From Anisus vortex (lineage: Eukaryota > Mollusca > Gastropoda > Planorbidae): a DNA stretch of 64,000 nt. The position numbers and the translations under genes are program-made. The notes below the pieces were generated by a model, which worked only from the letters and a program-made list of their open reading frames with translations, was not told the origin of the DNA and did no database searches. How positions within the stretch are numbered: the first letter of the stretch is position 1; the number at the start of each line of letters is the position of its first letter. Below, piece after piece: positions 57,601-64,000 of the stretch. The stretch lies in NCBI GenBank assembly GCA_949126835.1, contig OX421500.1:30671641-30735640 (forward strand), written 5' to 3'.

Positions 57601-60600
57601 TACGAATTTGAATAGAATCGAATGAAAAGTTTATCTAAGCATCGATATTAAAATTTAGCAGAGGATCTAACCCTTGACACTTAAGAGTGGCGTTAATCCT
57701 CGACCCCACTGACCAGAAATAAAAATCAGCATTCCTTAATTCCGCCTAAAAGTCCCGGTGTAATTCATAACTCTGTTTGCTTAGAAGACAAAAAAACATG
57801 TCATGGCACATTGATTTCATGTGACATTACTGACATCATTCACAGGGGTGAATATTTCTGCATGATTCTCATGATACCCCGCAGTGGTCAAGTTCTCACA
57901 GAGTCGCAGGCTCCGTCCAGAACTTCGCTGGGAATAGACCTACGGGTCATCGGTGGAAGTAAGTATGTACGGATCCCAAATGTTTAAATATATACATGTA
58001 CTCGTGATACATACATAGTAATAGGTAAAGTACAATATTATATATAGACATAGCGGAATGTGTATATAGATAGATTGTTAGTTAATAAGATAGATCGATC
58101 GATCGATCGATCGATAGATAGATAGATAGATAGATAGAGAGATTGATAGAGAGATAGATAGAGAGATAGATAGACATATAATTATAGATAGATAGACAGA
58201 TAAATAGACAAATGGATAAACATATAATTTAGATAGATAGATAGATAGTTAGATAGATAGACATATAAATAAAGATAGATAGACATATAGATAGACATAT
58301 AAATATAGATAGATAGATAATAGATAGATAGACATATAAATATAGATAGATAGATAGATAGACATATAAATATAGATAGATAGATACTAGATAGATAGAC
58401 ATAAATATAGATTGATAGATAGATAGACATATAAATATAGATAGATAGATAATAGATAGATAGACATATAAATATAGATTGACGGATAGATAGATATAAT
58501 TTCTCTGATTAGCCTATGACGAAGTCTATGTACATACATATTATTATCGTGATCAACAGCTGCACATAATTACGGCCCAGAAATCATGGACAAGTTCCCA
58601 CAATTCTACCCGGAAGTCCCGATGATTGGCGACCTCATTGAGCTGGAGTGCTTTGCCTATGGAAGGTCGGTGTATACCGCGCTGTCAGACATCGCCATAA
58701 CATTACAGATTGTGTGTCTCTTTGTATTCTATAGATTATCAAAACGAAGCACAGGTAAAAAAAAAATGTTGGCTAAGATTAAGATTAAGAAAAGCGTTTA
58801 TCCAAACATATAGCCGACCAATACACTGTATTGACGTTGCAGCACCGCAGTGGGATAGCTATTTTATGTCTCGAGTTCCAATCCAGGTTATAATCCAAGG
58901 TGGGTTTTTTTCACTTCATGGGTCTGGGAGGTGTCATTGGGTTTATTCAGCGTTGAGGTGTGGGAGGCGTCAACTTAGCACTGCATGCCGTCACGTCAAG
59001 TTGGCCGCACCAACATTTTCATCCCCAACAAAAAAATCATCAAAGATATTGACTGATGGTTGCATTACATTTTTAAACCGTACTGTCGCTTGGTAGTGTG
59101 TGAAAATACCAAATTATAAACTTTGTCATCTAGACACCAAGGATTGTAAGGCGGGTATTGTCCTGGCCACCAAGGTTTGGGTGGCCTCAGGGACCGTGCA
59201 ATAATCCTCGGAGGCGTTACGGGGGACACTAAACAGACCGACATTGCATGTAAGAGTATGTTTTTATTTTTTAATCAACTTACTTGATAATTGTATCCCC
59301 ATAACGCATTTTTATGATTGCTTTCTAAGAACTGAATGCGGACGTTCGGGCATGGAATAGGTGGCTTAAATAAACCAGGAAAACCAATATCTTCCTTTAA
59401 AGCTCTTAAACTAATCAAAATGCAAGACTAGAATCAAAACACAGATAAGCATAAGTAAAGTACTTTTCGGACCAAACTGATCAAAGGGCTGGTGACGCAG
59501 CGTTCACCGGTTTCTACGTGTGGATGTGTGGCCAGCACAATGCCCAGCCGCCTTTACTTTACCCCAACGTGTCAGGTATCCATCAGAGTTGGGTAGACTC
59601 AGGGTCACCTCCAGATAAGCGTAGGACGTAGATAATCTTCTATAATATAGTAGTTGCGTCTGTAACATACATGATAAGATAAGTATTTCCATTTTTTAAT
59701 GATTTTTCTTTGCGGCCTTTTGTCTTAGAATGCCGTTGTCCTATTCCTGGGTTAGAGACGACGGACCTCTACACCCTGAAGCTTACTACAGGGAATTCAA
59801 CAGGGTGTTGGTCCTTCCTAAAGCCAGGCTTCAGGACACTGGTTCCTACACTTGCATCGTCAGGGGAAACAAAAACTCGGCCAACAAAACCGTCCATCTC
59901 AATTTAAAAGGTATGTTGTTATTGGAAATGTGGAATTTAACAGATAATAATAATAAAGCAATGTGGTTAACAAAATGAATTTTAATACATTGACTTGAAA
60001 CTCACTGACTTTCAAAACATTGGTTGTAACACATTGATTTTTAACACATTGCTTTGTAATACATAGACTTTAAACGCATTGACTGAAAACATAATAATAT
60101 GGTCTTTTAACACACTAAATAAAACATATTGTCTGTATACTTTTACTTATTGACTTTTAACAAAATTACTTTAAGAGCATAACGATTGTTATCCATAATT
60201 CATTAAATCTAAGACATGAAATGAAAGTAAAAGATTGATGCACAAGCTACAATATTTATCTCAATCATTTTATAGTAGGCCTAAATTAGAAAACTGTTCC
60301 CTCCTTTACTGTTATGGGATAACGCGTTCTTAAATTCACCCACAAAATTGAGAAAATGTTGAGAATATGAGTACATTTTAAACTCAATGCTGTGTCTGTC
60401 ATTATAAGTCAATGTTTACATGCTATCAACCTTTGCTAGACTTGCTGCGGTTTAAAGAATAACTTTAAATAGGCCCACGACAAATGTGTTATGAATACAA
60501 ATAATCCTGCTTTGTCTCTTTCTTTGTTCATCTGAATATGAAAACATTATTCTGGAGTTAGGTGAAAACATATGACTATTGAAATGGACAGTTATAATCC

Positions 60601-63600
60601 TCAATGGGATGGAGGTTACTTTCTGTTTGTCTACTAGTGTATCACCTGTATCTACTTTAGTTGACCGATGGTTGTGGTTGTAAAAATCGTGTTCTATAAA
60701 ATAAATAAAAAATCCTTTGTTTATTTGTATTTGTAGCTCGGCCCTATTTCCCTTACCCTATGCAAAACCAACATCTGGACGCCGGGATCACATTCACCTG
60801 GACCTGTGGGGCTATCGGCGTGCCACTGCCTACTTACACCTGGTACAGGAACGGTGTTGAGCTGACCTCTGACCTAGGCGATGGCGTCAGAGTAAGCAAC
60901 TTTACATTTTTCAAAAATAACAAACGAGTGGCCACAGAAACTGGTGAACGCTGCTTCACTGGATCTATGGGTCCGACAGGATACTTTACTTTTTTTTTTA
61001 GCTCCAAAGTATTTTATAAGTATTCTTATTGAATGTTGTTTTCTTTTAATCGGGCCAGAAACCAAACATTTAGAATTCACAATTATATTTATCATCTCAC
61101 CTAGGTTGGGCTTACTGAAGTATAGTCTTTGTTATGGCAACACAATCTACTCGACAGTAACGCAATGAAATATAGCGAAATATAGCTTGCTTTTAAAGCA
61201 ATAGGAAATGAATAAAAACTTTTAAATATTAGAATTAAACAGTGATACTGAAATAAAAGTAAATTTGTACACTATATCTTATAAGTTTACAGACGTTCCT
61301 TCCAGATAGAAGATTATTTCGTCCACTAGGACCAAAACACCTGCAGGGCGACAGGGATCCGTTGGTGGCAGGGATAGAACCCGCGACCTGTCAGTTGGTT
61401 TTTGGAGGTCAGTCCGGTGAACTAACCGCTGGACCAGCCGGGCTTCATATCGAAGCCAAGTGATTATGTTTACAAATAGTGTACAATTGTACGGACTAAA
61501 AAAAATAGTTTCTATGTTTCCAGTTTAAAAAAAATACAGCTAGAATATATCATAAAGTAAAAATAATTCGGAGATGTAGTATTTTTTTTCTCACAAAAGA
61601 TGTTTTCTTAACAAAATCTATAATGTATTAAATCTTTTTGATGCCGATACTACTTTACTTAGCTTTTTAAAATTAATCTTTGAAACTGTTCAGATAAACA
61701 AAATAAAGTAGGCTATATAATTGTTAATACAATACATGAGAGGTCGGCAACCTATGGCACGCGTGCCACAAACTTGTCACGCAGAGCGCTTTTGAATGGC
61801 ACGAGGAAGATGCCCCAAAAGCCTACCTTACTTCCGTGTTCTTGGGCAAGCCTTACTCCCATGTGCTTACTTTCAACTGTTTCCCTAGGTTCACCGAAAC
61901 ACCTTGACCATTGAAAAGGTCACAGTCGGGCGACACGAGGGCGTCTACCAATGCGAGGCTGTGAACGCTTATGGCAAGGCGCGGTCAGGGGGCCAGCTGA
62001 GAGTTTTGTGTAAGTATTTGAGTTTAAAAATGAGCGTGATTGTATTGTTTCTCCTGCTTCTCGAGTAGTAATTCTAATATGACAATGGTTAACTGAACAG
62101 TGGCGTAGCTAGGGGAGGGGGGTCCAAATTCGAAAGTCCCCCTCGGGCCCCTGCTTTAGGGGGCCCCCAAAGGAGTGTCCGATTTGTTTTTCTCATGTCA
62201 TAATGTCGAATGTCAAGATCCAGGGGCCCCTAAAGAGGCCAAGCCCCCCGGCCCTTGAATCCCTAGCTACGGCACTGTAACTGAACAAGTCAGGATAACC
62301 AACAGGTGTAGAACACCACTTCTGTATGCATGGACTTCAACGTCTGGTAATGTGTAAATCACCGATACGCTTAGATTAAGTGAGACAGCCCCTGTTGTGC
62401 TTCCGATGATCAGTGCACTGCTGAGAGGCTTCGAGACTCACTGGGTAAGAAGCTATGAGCGCAACAGCCCGTCTCAAACACGCCCTGGTGCCTGGATGTC
62501 CGGGCCTATAGTCTGGGATTTGTGCTACCGGGCGACAGTGCAGGTATATGAGCGAGCCTTATCGGCGTGCTCTGGTTGTCTAGTCTCGGACAGGATCTTG
62601 ATGTGCACCCCCCACCCATTGACCCACCCCTTTGCATCATAACGCCCTGGACAAAAGAGCCGGAATGCTTCTCTAAAGAGCCGGAATGCTTCTCTAAAGA
62701 GCCGGAATGCTTCTCTGGTATATTTTTAAGACAGGTATAAATAGGTGTAGAACCTAATATTCTTGTCCATAAAAAACGTATATAATAAGATGTATATAAA
62801 TATTTTGTTGTCAAATGGTATTATTAGAGGCATCATCTTATCAATCTTATAAAGTCAATTACAGTTCTGTTTTATTATTTTTATGTTTTTAGATTTTGCC
62901 CCCACATTTGTTACCAGTGCCGTAGAGGCCTCCAAAACCGCAGCAGAAGGCGGGAACATCACCATAGCCTGCAGCCCGCACGCAGCACCTCGAGCCACCA
63001 TCACGTGGTTAAGGAACGGGGCCGAGGTCGGGCACGTACTCCCTAACGGTGCCCTCGAGCTGGCGTTTGTGAAGAGATCTGACGCGGGGACGTACACATG
63101 TGTGGCCACCAACGAGCTTGGGGAGGCGACATCTTCCTGTAGACTTTACGTGGAAGGTATGGAGCATGCGCAGTGGGTTAATTGCTATTAATAATAGAAG
63201 TTCTCGTCTGGCCATAGAAATGTGTGCTTTTAAAATGTACCAAGAACAGAAGCACTGAACGAAACCAGCTAAATATATATTATTGTATAGTTAATGCGTT
63301 TTATTTTAAAGCATGACACCAGTAAATCCATAACAAGCTGATATAACATAGTACTATGGGTTTAAACGGAAATCAAGGAAACTGCAAAAATAAAAATAAA
63401 TAGTATTTCCAATACCTGTCATGTGATTATTTTCTCATCAAATATTTACTTGGTTTCTGTCTCACCACATACACACGCAAACTCACACACATACACTCAA
63501 ACTCACACATAATCAAACTATCAAACTCGTTGAATCACTCAGTCATGTATATTTCAATACATTCCAAAGTCTTATTTATAAATATACAATTTTTGGAAGT

Positions 63601-63831
63601 AGTCATGTGAGTATAAACTTTAACCTTAGTGCATTTAAAACTTGTTTCTTAGAAAATACCGTATTTGTTGAGAAGCCCATTGACGTGTCTGTGGAAGAAA
63701 ACCAGACGGCAGTGATTCCCTGCAAGGTGTCGTTTGTTCCTGGTAAAATGGACATCGTTTACTCTTGGAGGTTTTACTCTCACACAATCGACTTTTCAAG
63801 TCAAAGTGACGACAGGGCTCATTACACTATG
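41593..63831 (+). CDS. Cont: contactin-like gene B, 5' part (signal, CTLD, Ig1-Ig5, start of Ig6)
   Basis: Sixteen exons join in frame: 41593-41695, 42383-42563, 44944-45116, 46533-46646, 48448-48625, 52570-52645, 54303-54396, 56139-56234, 57168-57285, 57846-57958, 58560-58665, 59729-59910, 60737-60891, 61889-62009, 62893-63156, 63653-63831. Order: signal peptide, C-type lectin-like domain, Ig1 to Ig5, first part of Ig6. Fly Contactin has CTLD + six Ig + four FN3 + GPI, so the remaining Ig6 and FN3 exons should lie past the right edge. It is on the same strand as gene A, 21 kb downstream, making a tandem pair. Ig1 opens with GPNITYISKDTVFFETR and Ig5 with FAPTFVTSAV, both contactin-like. No promoter or 5' UTR exon could be assigned; the ATG at 41593 is chosen because it starts a clear signal peptide. 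Confidence 0.88.
41806..42358. repeat. GATA/GACA tetranucleotide array next to exon B2
   Basis: 0.55 kb of TAGA/GACA units. It ends about 25 bp before the acceptor of the first lectin exon. The long YLSI-repeat frames on its - strand are by-products. Confidence 0.93.
42383..42563 (+). CDS. Cont: gene B exon 2: CTLD first half
   Basis: Acceptor TTTTCAG ends at 42382; donor GTTTGT at 42564; phase 1 to 2. It encodes DCPPSWFQNSGFCYNFVF, then YQEAILHCQQDMSALVSVK and EHDFIQTWL. The two early cysteines mark a long-form C-type lectin fold; the third is the first conserved core cysteine. A 0.55-kb GATA array ends about 25 bp before the acceptor. Confidence 0.9.
42914..43192 (-). repeat. tRNA-derived SINE family S1, long copy
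   Basis: On the - strand the head reads CCGGTAGCACGTTCAATTAG and CCTGGGTTCGAATCCTGG (a good B-box), then the shared S1 body. It lies in gene B intron 2. Confidence 0.8.
43193..44636. other. gene B intron 2 remainder
   Basis: AT-rich, with CA runs at about 43887-43930 and 44030-44060. A stretch at 44566-44636 (GAGACATTTGACAGTATAACG) recurs at 46455, beside the duplicated exon-4 edge. Confidence 0.6.
44637..44841 (+). mobile_element. hAT-type MITE, deletion derivative
   Basis: Left part GGTTGGCAACCTTTTG...ATTCAGCGTGCCAACAG and right part GCGTGCCAATGAAAATCGC...CCGATCCCTG match the two ends of the 30450 element with the middle missing. No target duplication recognised. Confidence 0.75.
44944..45116 (+). 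CDS. Cont: gene B exon 3: CTLD second part
   Basis: Acceptor CTGCAG ends at 44943; donor GTAGGT at 45117; phase 2 to 1. It encodes RDWLTSGLNERTGHLVWNSD, which is the W-x-GL...W-DG core, and ends ENIVIVYKYY. No EPN or QPD calcium/sugar motif is visible. The last 22 nt plus the donor are the seed of the minisatellite that follows. Confidence 0.88.
45095..45825 (+). repeat. 36-bp minisatellite seeded by exon B3 donor edge
   Basis: About 20 units of GTTATAGTATAAAGATACTA + TGATAGGTTTTACAAT. The first unit is the last 22 nt of exon 3 plus the real donor GTAGGT. Most later units read GATAGG where the donor GT should be. Confidence 0.9.
46379..46532 (+). repeat. duplicated acceptor and start of exon B4 (pseudo-exon edge)
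   Basis: TGTTTTCTCCACTGTCCAG plus the first ~45 nt of exon 4 occur at 46379 and again, as the real site, at 46514. The upstream copy would hit a TAG after seven codons (GCC AGT GAC CAA TAC CAA TAG), so it cannot be used productively. Confidence 0.88.
46533..46646 (+). CDS. Cont: gene B exon 4: CTLD end
   Basis: Acceptor GTCCAG ends at 46532; donor GTAAGT at 46647; phase 1 to 1. It encodes ATDQYLWAWSRL and KPAPFICKID, the closing C-type lectin strand with the last core cysteine, then a basic/acidic linker RETWRFDQQRRDF. No WND motif precedes the last cysteine, and no C2/C3 cysteine pair is present. Confidence 0.87.
46684..47660. repeat. AG-rich satellite with 40-bp near-perfect core
   Basis: An AG run, then from 46781 to 47440 about 16 copies of a 40-bp unit (AGAGAGATAGTGAGAAAGAG and AGAGAAACAGAGATAACTAG), nearly all identical, then decayed AG-rich DNA. 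It starts about 38 bp after the exon 4 donor. Confidence 0.93.
47934..48425 (-). repeat. SINE-like repeat family S3, copy
   Basis: Parallels 40905-41392 block by block, ending at a TATATATATA run about 25 bp before the exon B5 acceptor. Confidence 0.7.
48448..48625 (+). CDS. Cont: gene B exon 5: Ig1 first half
   Basis: Acceptor TTACAG ends at 48447; donor GTAATT at 48626; phase 1 to 2. It encodes VGPNITYISKDTVFFETRG, VQLDCEASGNPNPEFKWFRR: the Ig B-strand cysteine and C-strand tryptophan at normal spacing. Confidence 0.9.
48626..49042. other. start of gene B intron 5, unassigned
   Basis: TA and GTTT short repeats near 48670-48750, then ATTGAACGCGAG twice near 48958-48989. No element boundaries seen. 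Confidence 0.5.
49043..51450. repeat. large tandem duplication in gene B intron 5
   Basis: 49043-50070 and 50071-51150 are two copies of a roughly 1.05-kb unit (GTTACGCACCGCAATTTGGC start), with a third partial copy to about 51450. Copy 2 has an extra segment near 50221-50315. Each unit holds a GC-rich core (49560-49920; 50680-51075). Part of that core (GATTTGTGCTACCGG) is also at 62517 in the other orientation. Confidence 0.85.
51594..51681. repeat. TA then TG dinucleotide array
   Basis: About 30 TA units followed by a dozen TG units. Confidence 0.95.
51682..52569. other. gene B intron 5 end, unassigned
   Basis: Moderately GC-balanced DNA with repeated GGCCAATGTCCGATGTGCTG-type phrases (51724, 51803). 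It may be a mobile element fragment; no ends recognised. Confidence 0.4.
52570..52645 (+). CDS. Cont: gene B exon 6: Ig1 middle
   Basis: Acceptor TTCACAG ends at 52569; donor GTAAGT at 52646; phase 2 to 0. It encodes GVLEWISPQLNPRFALTYGR and LTIRN (E strand, L-x-I). Only 76 bp. It is separated from exon 5 by 3.9 kb of duplicated repeat DNA. Confidence 0.88.
53082..53416 (+). mobile_element. hAT-type MITE, CAGTGGCGTA end, 8-bp duplication
   Basis: 335 bp. Left CAGTGGCGTATTTAGG, right CCTAAATACGGCCCTG. ATAACACA is duplicated at 53074-53081 and 53417-53424. The interior is rich in GGGGCCCC runs. Confidence 0.88.
53493..53672 (-). mobile_element. hAT-type MITE, right end decayed
   Basis: CAGGGGTCGGAAACCTACGA and CACGCGTGCCAGACTTGGC match the 24053 copy in the same orientation; GTTGGCACGCTGAGTAAATT is the other arm. 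The final terminal repeat is lost. Confidence 0.72.
53818..54045 (+). repeat. tRNA-derived SINE family S1, + strand copy
   Basis: Head GGTGGTCGAGCGATAGCGC (A-box region) and GGTCCAGGGTTAGAATC (B-box region), then the S1 body with CCACCTAGCTCTGATGGG, ending at TACTTTACTTTA. Confidence 0.8.
54303..54396 (+). CDS. Cont: gene B exon 7: Ig1 end
   Basis: Acceptor TGACAG ends at 54302; donor GTAAGT at 54397; phase 0 to 1. It encodes PDPVTDSSTYTCVATNKVGT and SNPVEVGFG: D-x-x-x-Y-x-C of the Ig F strand, then the G strand. Confidence 0.9.
54551..54905 (+). repeat. LINE 3' end fragment with ATT tail
   Basis: A decayed frame reads like the C-terminus of a LINE reverse-transcriptase protein (S-x-x-x-x-VWN-x-LPF-x-L-R...S-x-DTFK), then a non-coding tail with TTGGTAGCGCTATACA and an ATT run. 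The same tail is at 11876 and inverted at 25826. Confidence 0.6.
54913..55245 (-). repeat. SINE-like repeat family S3, diverged copy
   Basis: Shares GAGTCGAAACCAGGTCGCCC, TTATGAGACAATAAAGTCAC and GTGTCTTTAAATTAACCAAT with the copies at 40905 and 47934. Confidence 0.62.
55441..55790 (+). pseudogene. decayed LINE ORF2 C-terminus
   Basis: One frame reads VTTMYKIMSRHVEM and, further on, ARTDVYKYSFFYVRHY, then stop codons inside what would be the W-N-x-L motif. Many CR1/L2-like LINE proteins end with LYKI...RTD-x-YK-x-SFFPRTI-x-x-WN. A broken fragment, not a gene. Confidence 0.65.
56139..56234 (+). CDS. Cont: gene B exon 8: Ig2 first part
   Basis: Acceptor TCCACAG ends at 56138; donor GTATGT at 56235; phase 1 to 1. 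It encodes YISEFSNVKTNFIDAVLYMG and IEIGCDLPAHNT, with the B-strand cysteine. The 3' edge (CCTGCACACAACACAG plus donor) is repeated several times into the intron. Confidence 0.88.
56219..56480 (+). repeat. 53-bp tandem repeat multiplying the exon B8 donor
   Basis: CAG|GTATGT occurs at 56235, 56288, 56341 and 56394 (spacing exactly 53), and CAG|GTAAGT at 56471. Each unit repeats the exon's last 16 nt. Use of a later donor would reach an in-frame TAG nine codons after the normal exon end. Confidence 0.92.
57168..57285 (+). CDS. Cont: gene B exon 9: Ig2 middle
   Basis: Acceptor TCTAG ends at 57167; donor GTGAGT at 57286; phase 1 to 2. It encodes ELHYAWYKSDMNFIRTD, PQYFLSRNGKLYISEVQ and SAD. Contactin Ig2 has the same W-x-K...R-x-x-x-x...G-x-L-x-I pattern. 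Confidence 0.9.
57846..57958 (+). CDS. Cont: gene B exon 10: Ig2 end
   Basis: Acceptor TTCACAG ends at 57845; donor GTAAGT at 57959; phase 2 to 1. It encodes QGEYFCMILMIPRSGQ (F-strand cysteine) and SRTSLGIDLRVIGG. Confidence 0.9.
58060..58497. repeat. GATA/ATAG tetranucleotide array near exon B11
   Basis: GATC then GATA units with CATATAAATA interruptions, ending about 60 bp before the exon 11 acceptor. Confidence 0.92.
58560..58665 (+). CDS. Cont: gene B exon 11: Ig3 first half
   Basis: Acceptor CAACAG ends at 58559; donor GTCGGT at 58666; phase 1 to 2. It encodes YGPEIMDKFPQFYPEVP and GDLIELECFAYGR (B-strand cysteine). A GATA-type array ends about 60 bp upstream. Confidence 0.88.
58790..59445. 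other. gene B intron 11, unassigned moderately GC-rich block
   Basis: 58835-59245 is less AT-rich than its surroundings and may be an old mobile element. It has no boundaries or product I can name. Confidence 0.4.
59446..59612 (-). repeat. SINE family S1, partial copy
   Basis: TTTTCGGACCAAACTGATC, GCAGCGTTCACCGG and CATCAGAGTTGGGTAGACTC match other S1 bodies; the head is missing. Confidence 0.72.
59729..59910 (+). CDS. Cont: gene B exon 12: Ig3 end
   Basis: Acceptor TCTTAG ends at 59728; donor GTATGT at 59911; phase 2 to 1. It encodes MPLSYSWVRDDGPLH, RVLVLPKARLQDTGSYTCIV and NKTVHLNLK: C-strand tryptophan, then D-T-G-x-Y-x-C. Confidence 0.91.
60737..60891 (+). CDS. Cont: gene B exon 13: Ig4 first half
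   Basis: Acceptor TTGTAG ends at 60736; donor GTAAGC at 60892; phase 1 to 0. It encodes ARPYFPYPMQNQHLDAG, FTWTCGAIGVPLPTYTWYRN and GVELTSD. A fragment of a SINE tail begins only about 45 bp after the donor. Confidence 0.9.
60936..60990 (+). repeat. SINE S1 tail fragment close to exon B13
   Basis: TGAACGCTGCTTCACTGG and GGGTCCGACAGGATACTTTA match the S1 3' end. It starts about 45 bp after the exon 13 donor. Confidence 0.55.
61270..61445 (-). repeat. tRNA-derived SINE family S2, copy 2
   Basis: On the - strand: GGCTGGTCCAGCGGTTAGTT (A-box) and CGGGTTCTATCCCTGCC (B-box), then ACGTCTGTAAACTTATAAG near the far end. The same family as 36437-36600. Confidence 0.8.
61741..61815 (-). mobile_element. 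hAT-type MITE fragment
   Basis: GGTCGGCAACCTATGGCACG, CACGCAGAGCGC and TGGCACGAGGAAGA match one arm of the 24053-type element; the other arm is absent. Confidence 0.65.
61889..62009 (+). CDS. Cont: gene B exon 14: Ig4 end
   Basis: Acceptor CCCTAG ends at 61888; donor GTAAGT at 62010; phase 0 to 1. It encodes VHRNTLTIEKVTVGRHEGVY, QCEAVNAYGKARSGG and QLRVL. The E-G-x-Y-x-C-x-A-x-N-x-x-G signature of a contactin/L1-type Ig is complete. Confidence 0.91.
62098..62277 (+). mobile_element. hAT-type MITE with 8-bp duplication
   Basis: 180 bp. CAGTGGCGTAGCTAGGGG at left and CCCTAGCTACGGCACTG at right. TAACTGAA is duplicated at 62090-62097 and 62278-62285. Confidence 0.9.
62400..62700. repeat. repeat shared with intron 5, plus a short tandem repeat
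   Basis: GATTTGTGCTACCGGGCGACAG and nearby bases occur inverted in the 49-51 kb duplication. At 62657-62720 AAAGAGCCGGAATGCTTCTCT is repeated three times (21-bp period). Confidence 0.7.
62893..63156 (+). CDS. Cont: gene B exon 15: complete Ig5
   Basis: Acceptor TTTTAG ends at 62892; donor GTATGG at 63157; phase 1 to 1. One exon carries the whole domain, unlike Ig1-Ig4, which are split. It encodes FAPTFVTSAVEASKTAAEGG, ITIACSPHAAPRATITWLRN, ALELAFVKRSDAGTYTCVAT and NELGEATSSCRLYVEG. Contactin Ig5 in other animals shows the same C-x-P-x-A-A-P core. Confidence 0.92.
63653..63831 (+). CDS. Cont: gene B exon 16: Ig6 first half
   Basis: Acceptor TTCTTAG ends at 63652; donor GTAAGT at 63832; phase 1 to 0. 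It encodes ENTVFVEKPIDVSVEENQTA, VIPCKVSFVPGKMDIVYSWR and FYSHTIDFSSQ. Contactin Ig6 likewise has a C-x(n)-D-x-x-Y/F-x-W core and an IDF segment. The rest of the gene is beyond the window. Confidence 0.89.
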
Positions 63832-64000
63832 GTAAGTGATAGTCAGTAGATGAAACTTGAATAGTATCAAAAATGATTTATACTATATGATGTAAACACC
63901 TTTATTATTCATCGCAATAAACTGTTGCAAGTAAGATCTTTGTCATATAGTCCAATCCTTGTATATTATGATTAAATGTTGTAAAATTGTTTCTAATGTT

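Noticed and set aside
58182..58430. - strand frame of YLSI type
   Set aside because: By-product of the second GATA array.
60936..61032. Extension of exon B13 past 60891
   Set aside because: GTAAGC at 60892 joins Ig4 correctly to exon 14; the extension runs into a SINE tail.
61390..61445. A functional tRNA gene on the - strand
   Set aside because: Head of SINE family S2, also present at 36437; it continues into SINE-specific sequence.

Overview
This is eukaryotic DNA: small coding exons with GT..AG introns, AT-rich introns full of repeats, and no bacterial gene layout. A contactin with an N-terminal C-type lectin domain is the protostome arrangement. Together with tRNA-headed SINEs, hAT and piggyBac-like mini-elements and a Gmr1-order Ty3/gypsy element, it suggests a mollusc, probably a gastropod. 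The species is inferred, not shown.

Layout. (1) 1-20535 holds the 3' end of contactin-like gene A on the + strand: nine coding exons from 12858 to 20535, running from the second half of FN3-1 through FN3-4 to a hydrophobic C-terminal tail. Just upstream lies a 9.0-kb LTR retrotransposon (2554-11585, coding on the - strand) with 569-bp LTRs differing at two visible sites and a GTAT target duplication. Its pol order is protease-integrase-RT-RNase H. (2) 20536-41592 is intergenic. It carries MITEs, SINEs, minisatellites and a nested pair: a 4.3-kb non-autonomous LTR element (32020-36313, duplication AGAAC) inside a hAT-type element (30450-36397, duplication GTATAGTA). (3) 41593-63831 holds the 5' part of contactin-like gene B, + strand: signal peptide, lectin domain, Ig1-Ig5 and the first part of Ig6 in 16 coding exons. 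It runs off the right edge.

The two genes form a head-to-tail tandem pair encoding the same kind of neural/glial adhesion protein. Each shows the half that the window hides in the other, so their similarity cannot be measured here.

The most unusual signal is that tandem repeats repeatedly start at, and include, exon edges and splice sites: the donor edge of B exon 3 (36-bp minisatellite, about 20 units), the donor edge of B exon 8 (53-bp units that multiply a consensus donor to five), the acceptor edge of B exon 4 (one 135-bp duplication) and the acceptor edge of A exon 7 (about 55-bp units). Tetranucleotide or AG-rich arrays also abut the splice sites of B exons 2, 4 and 11.
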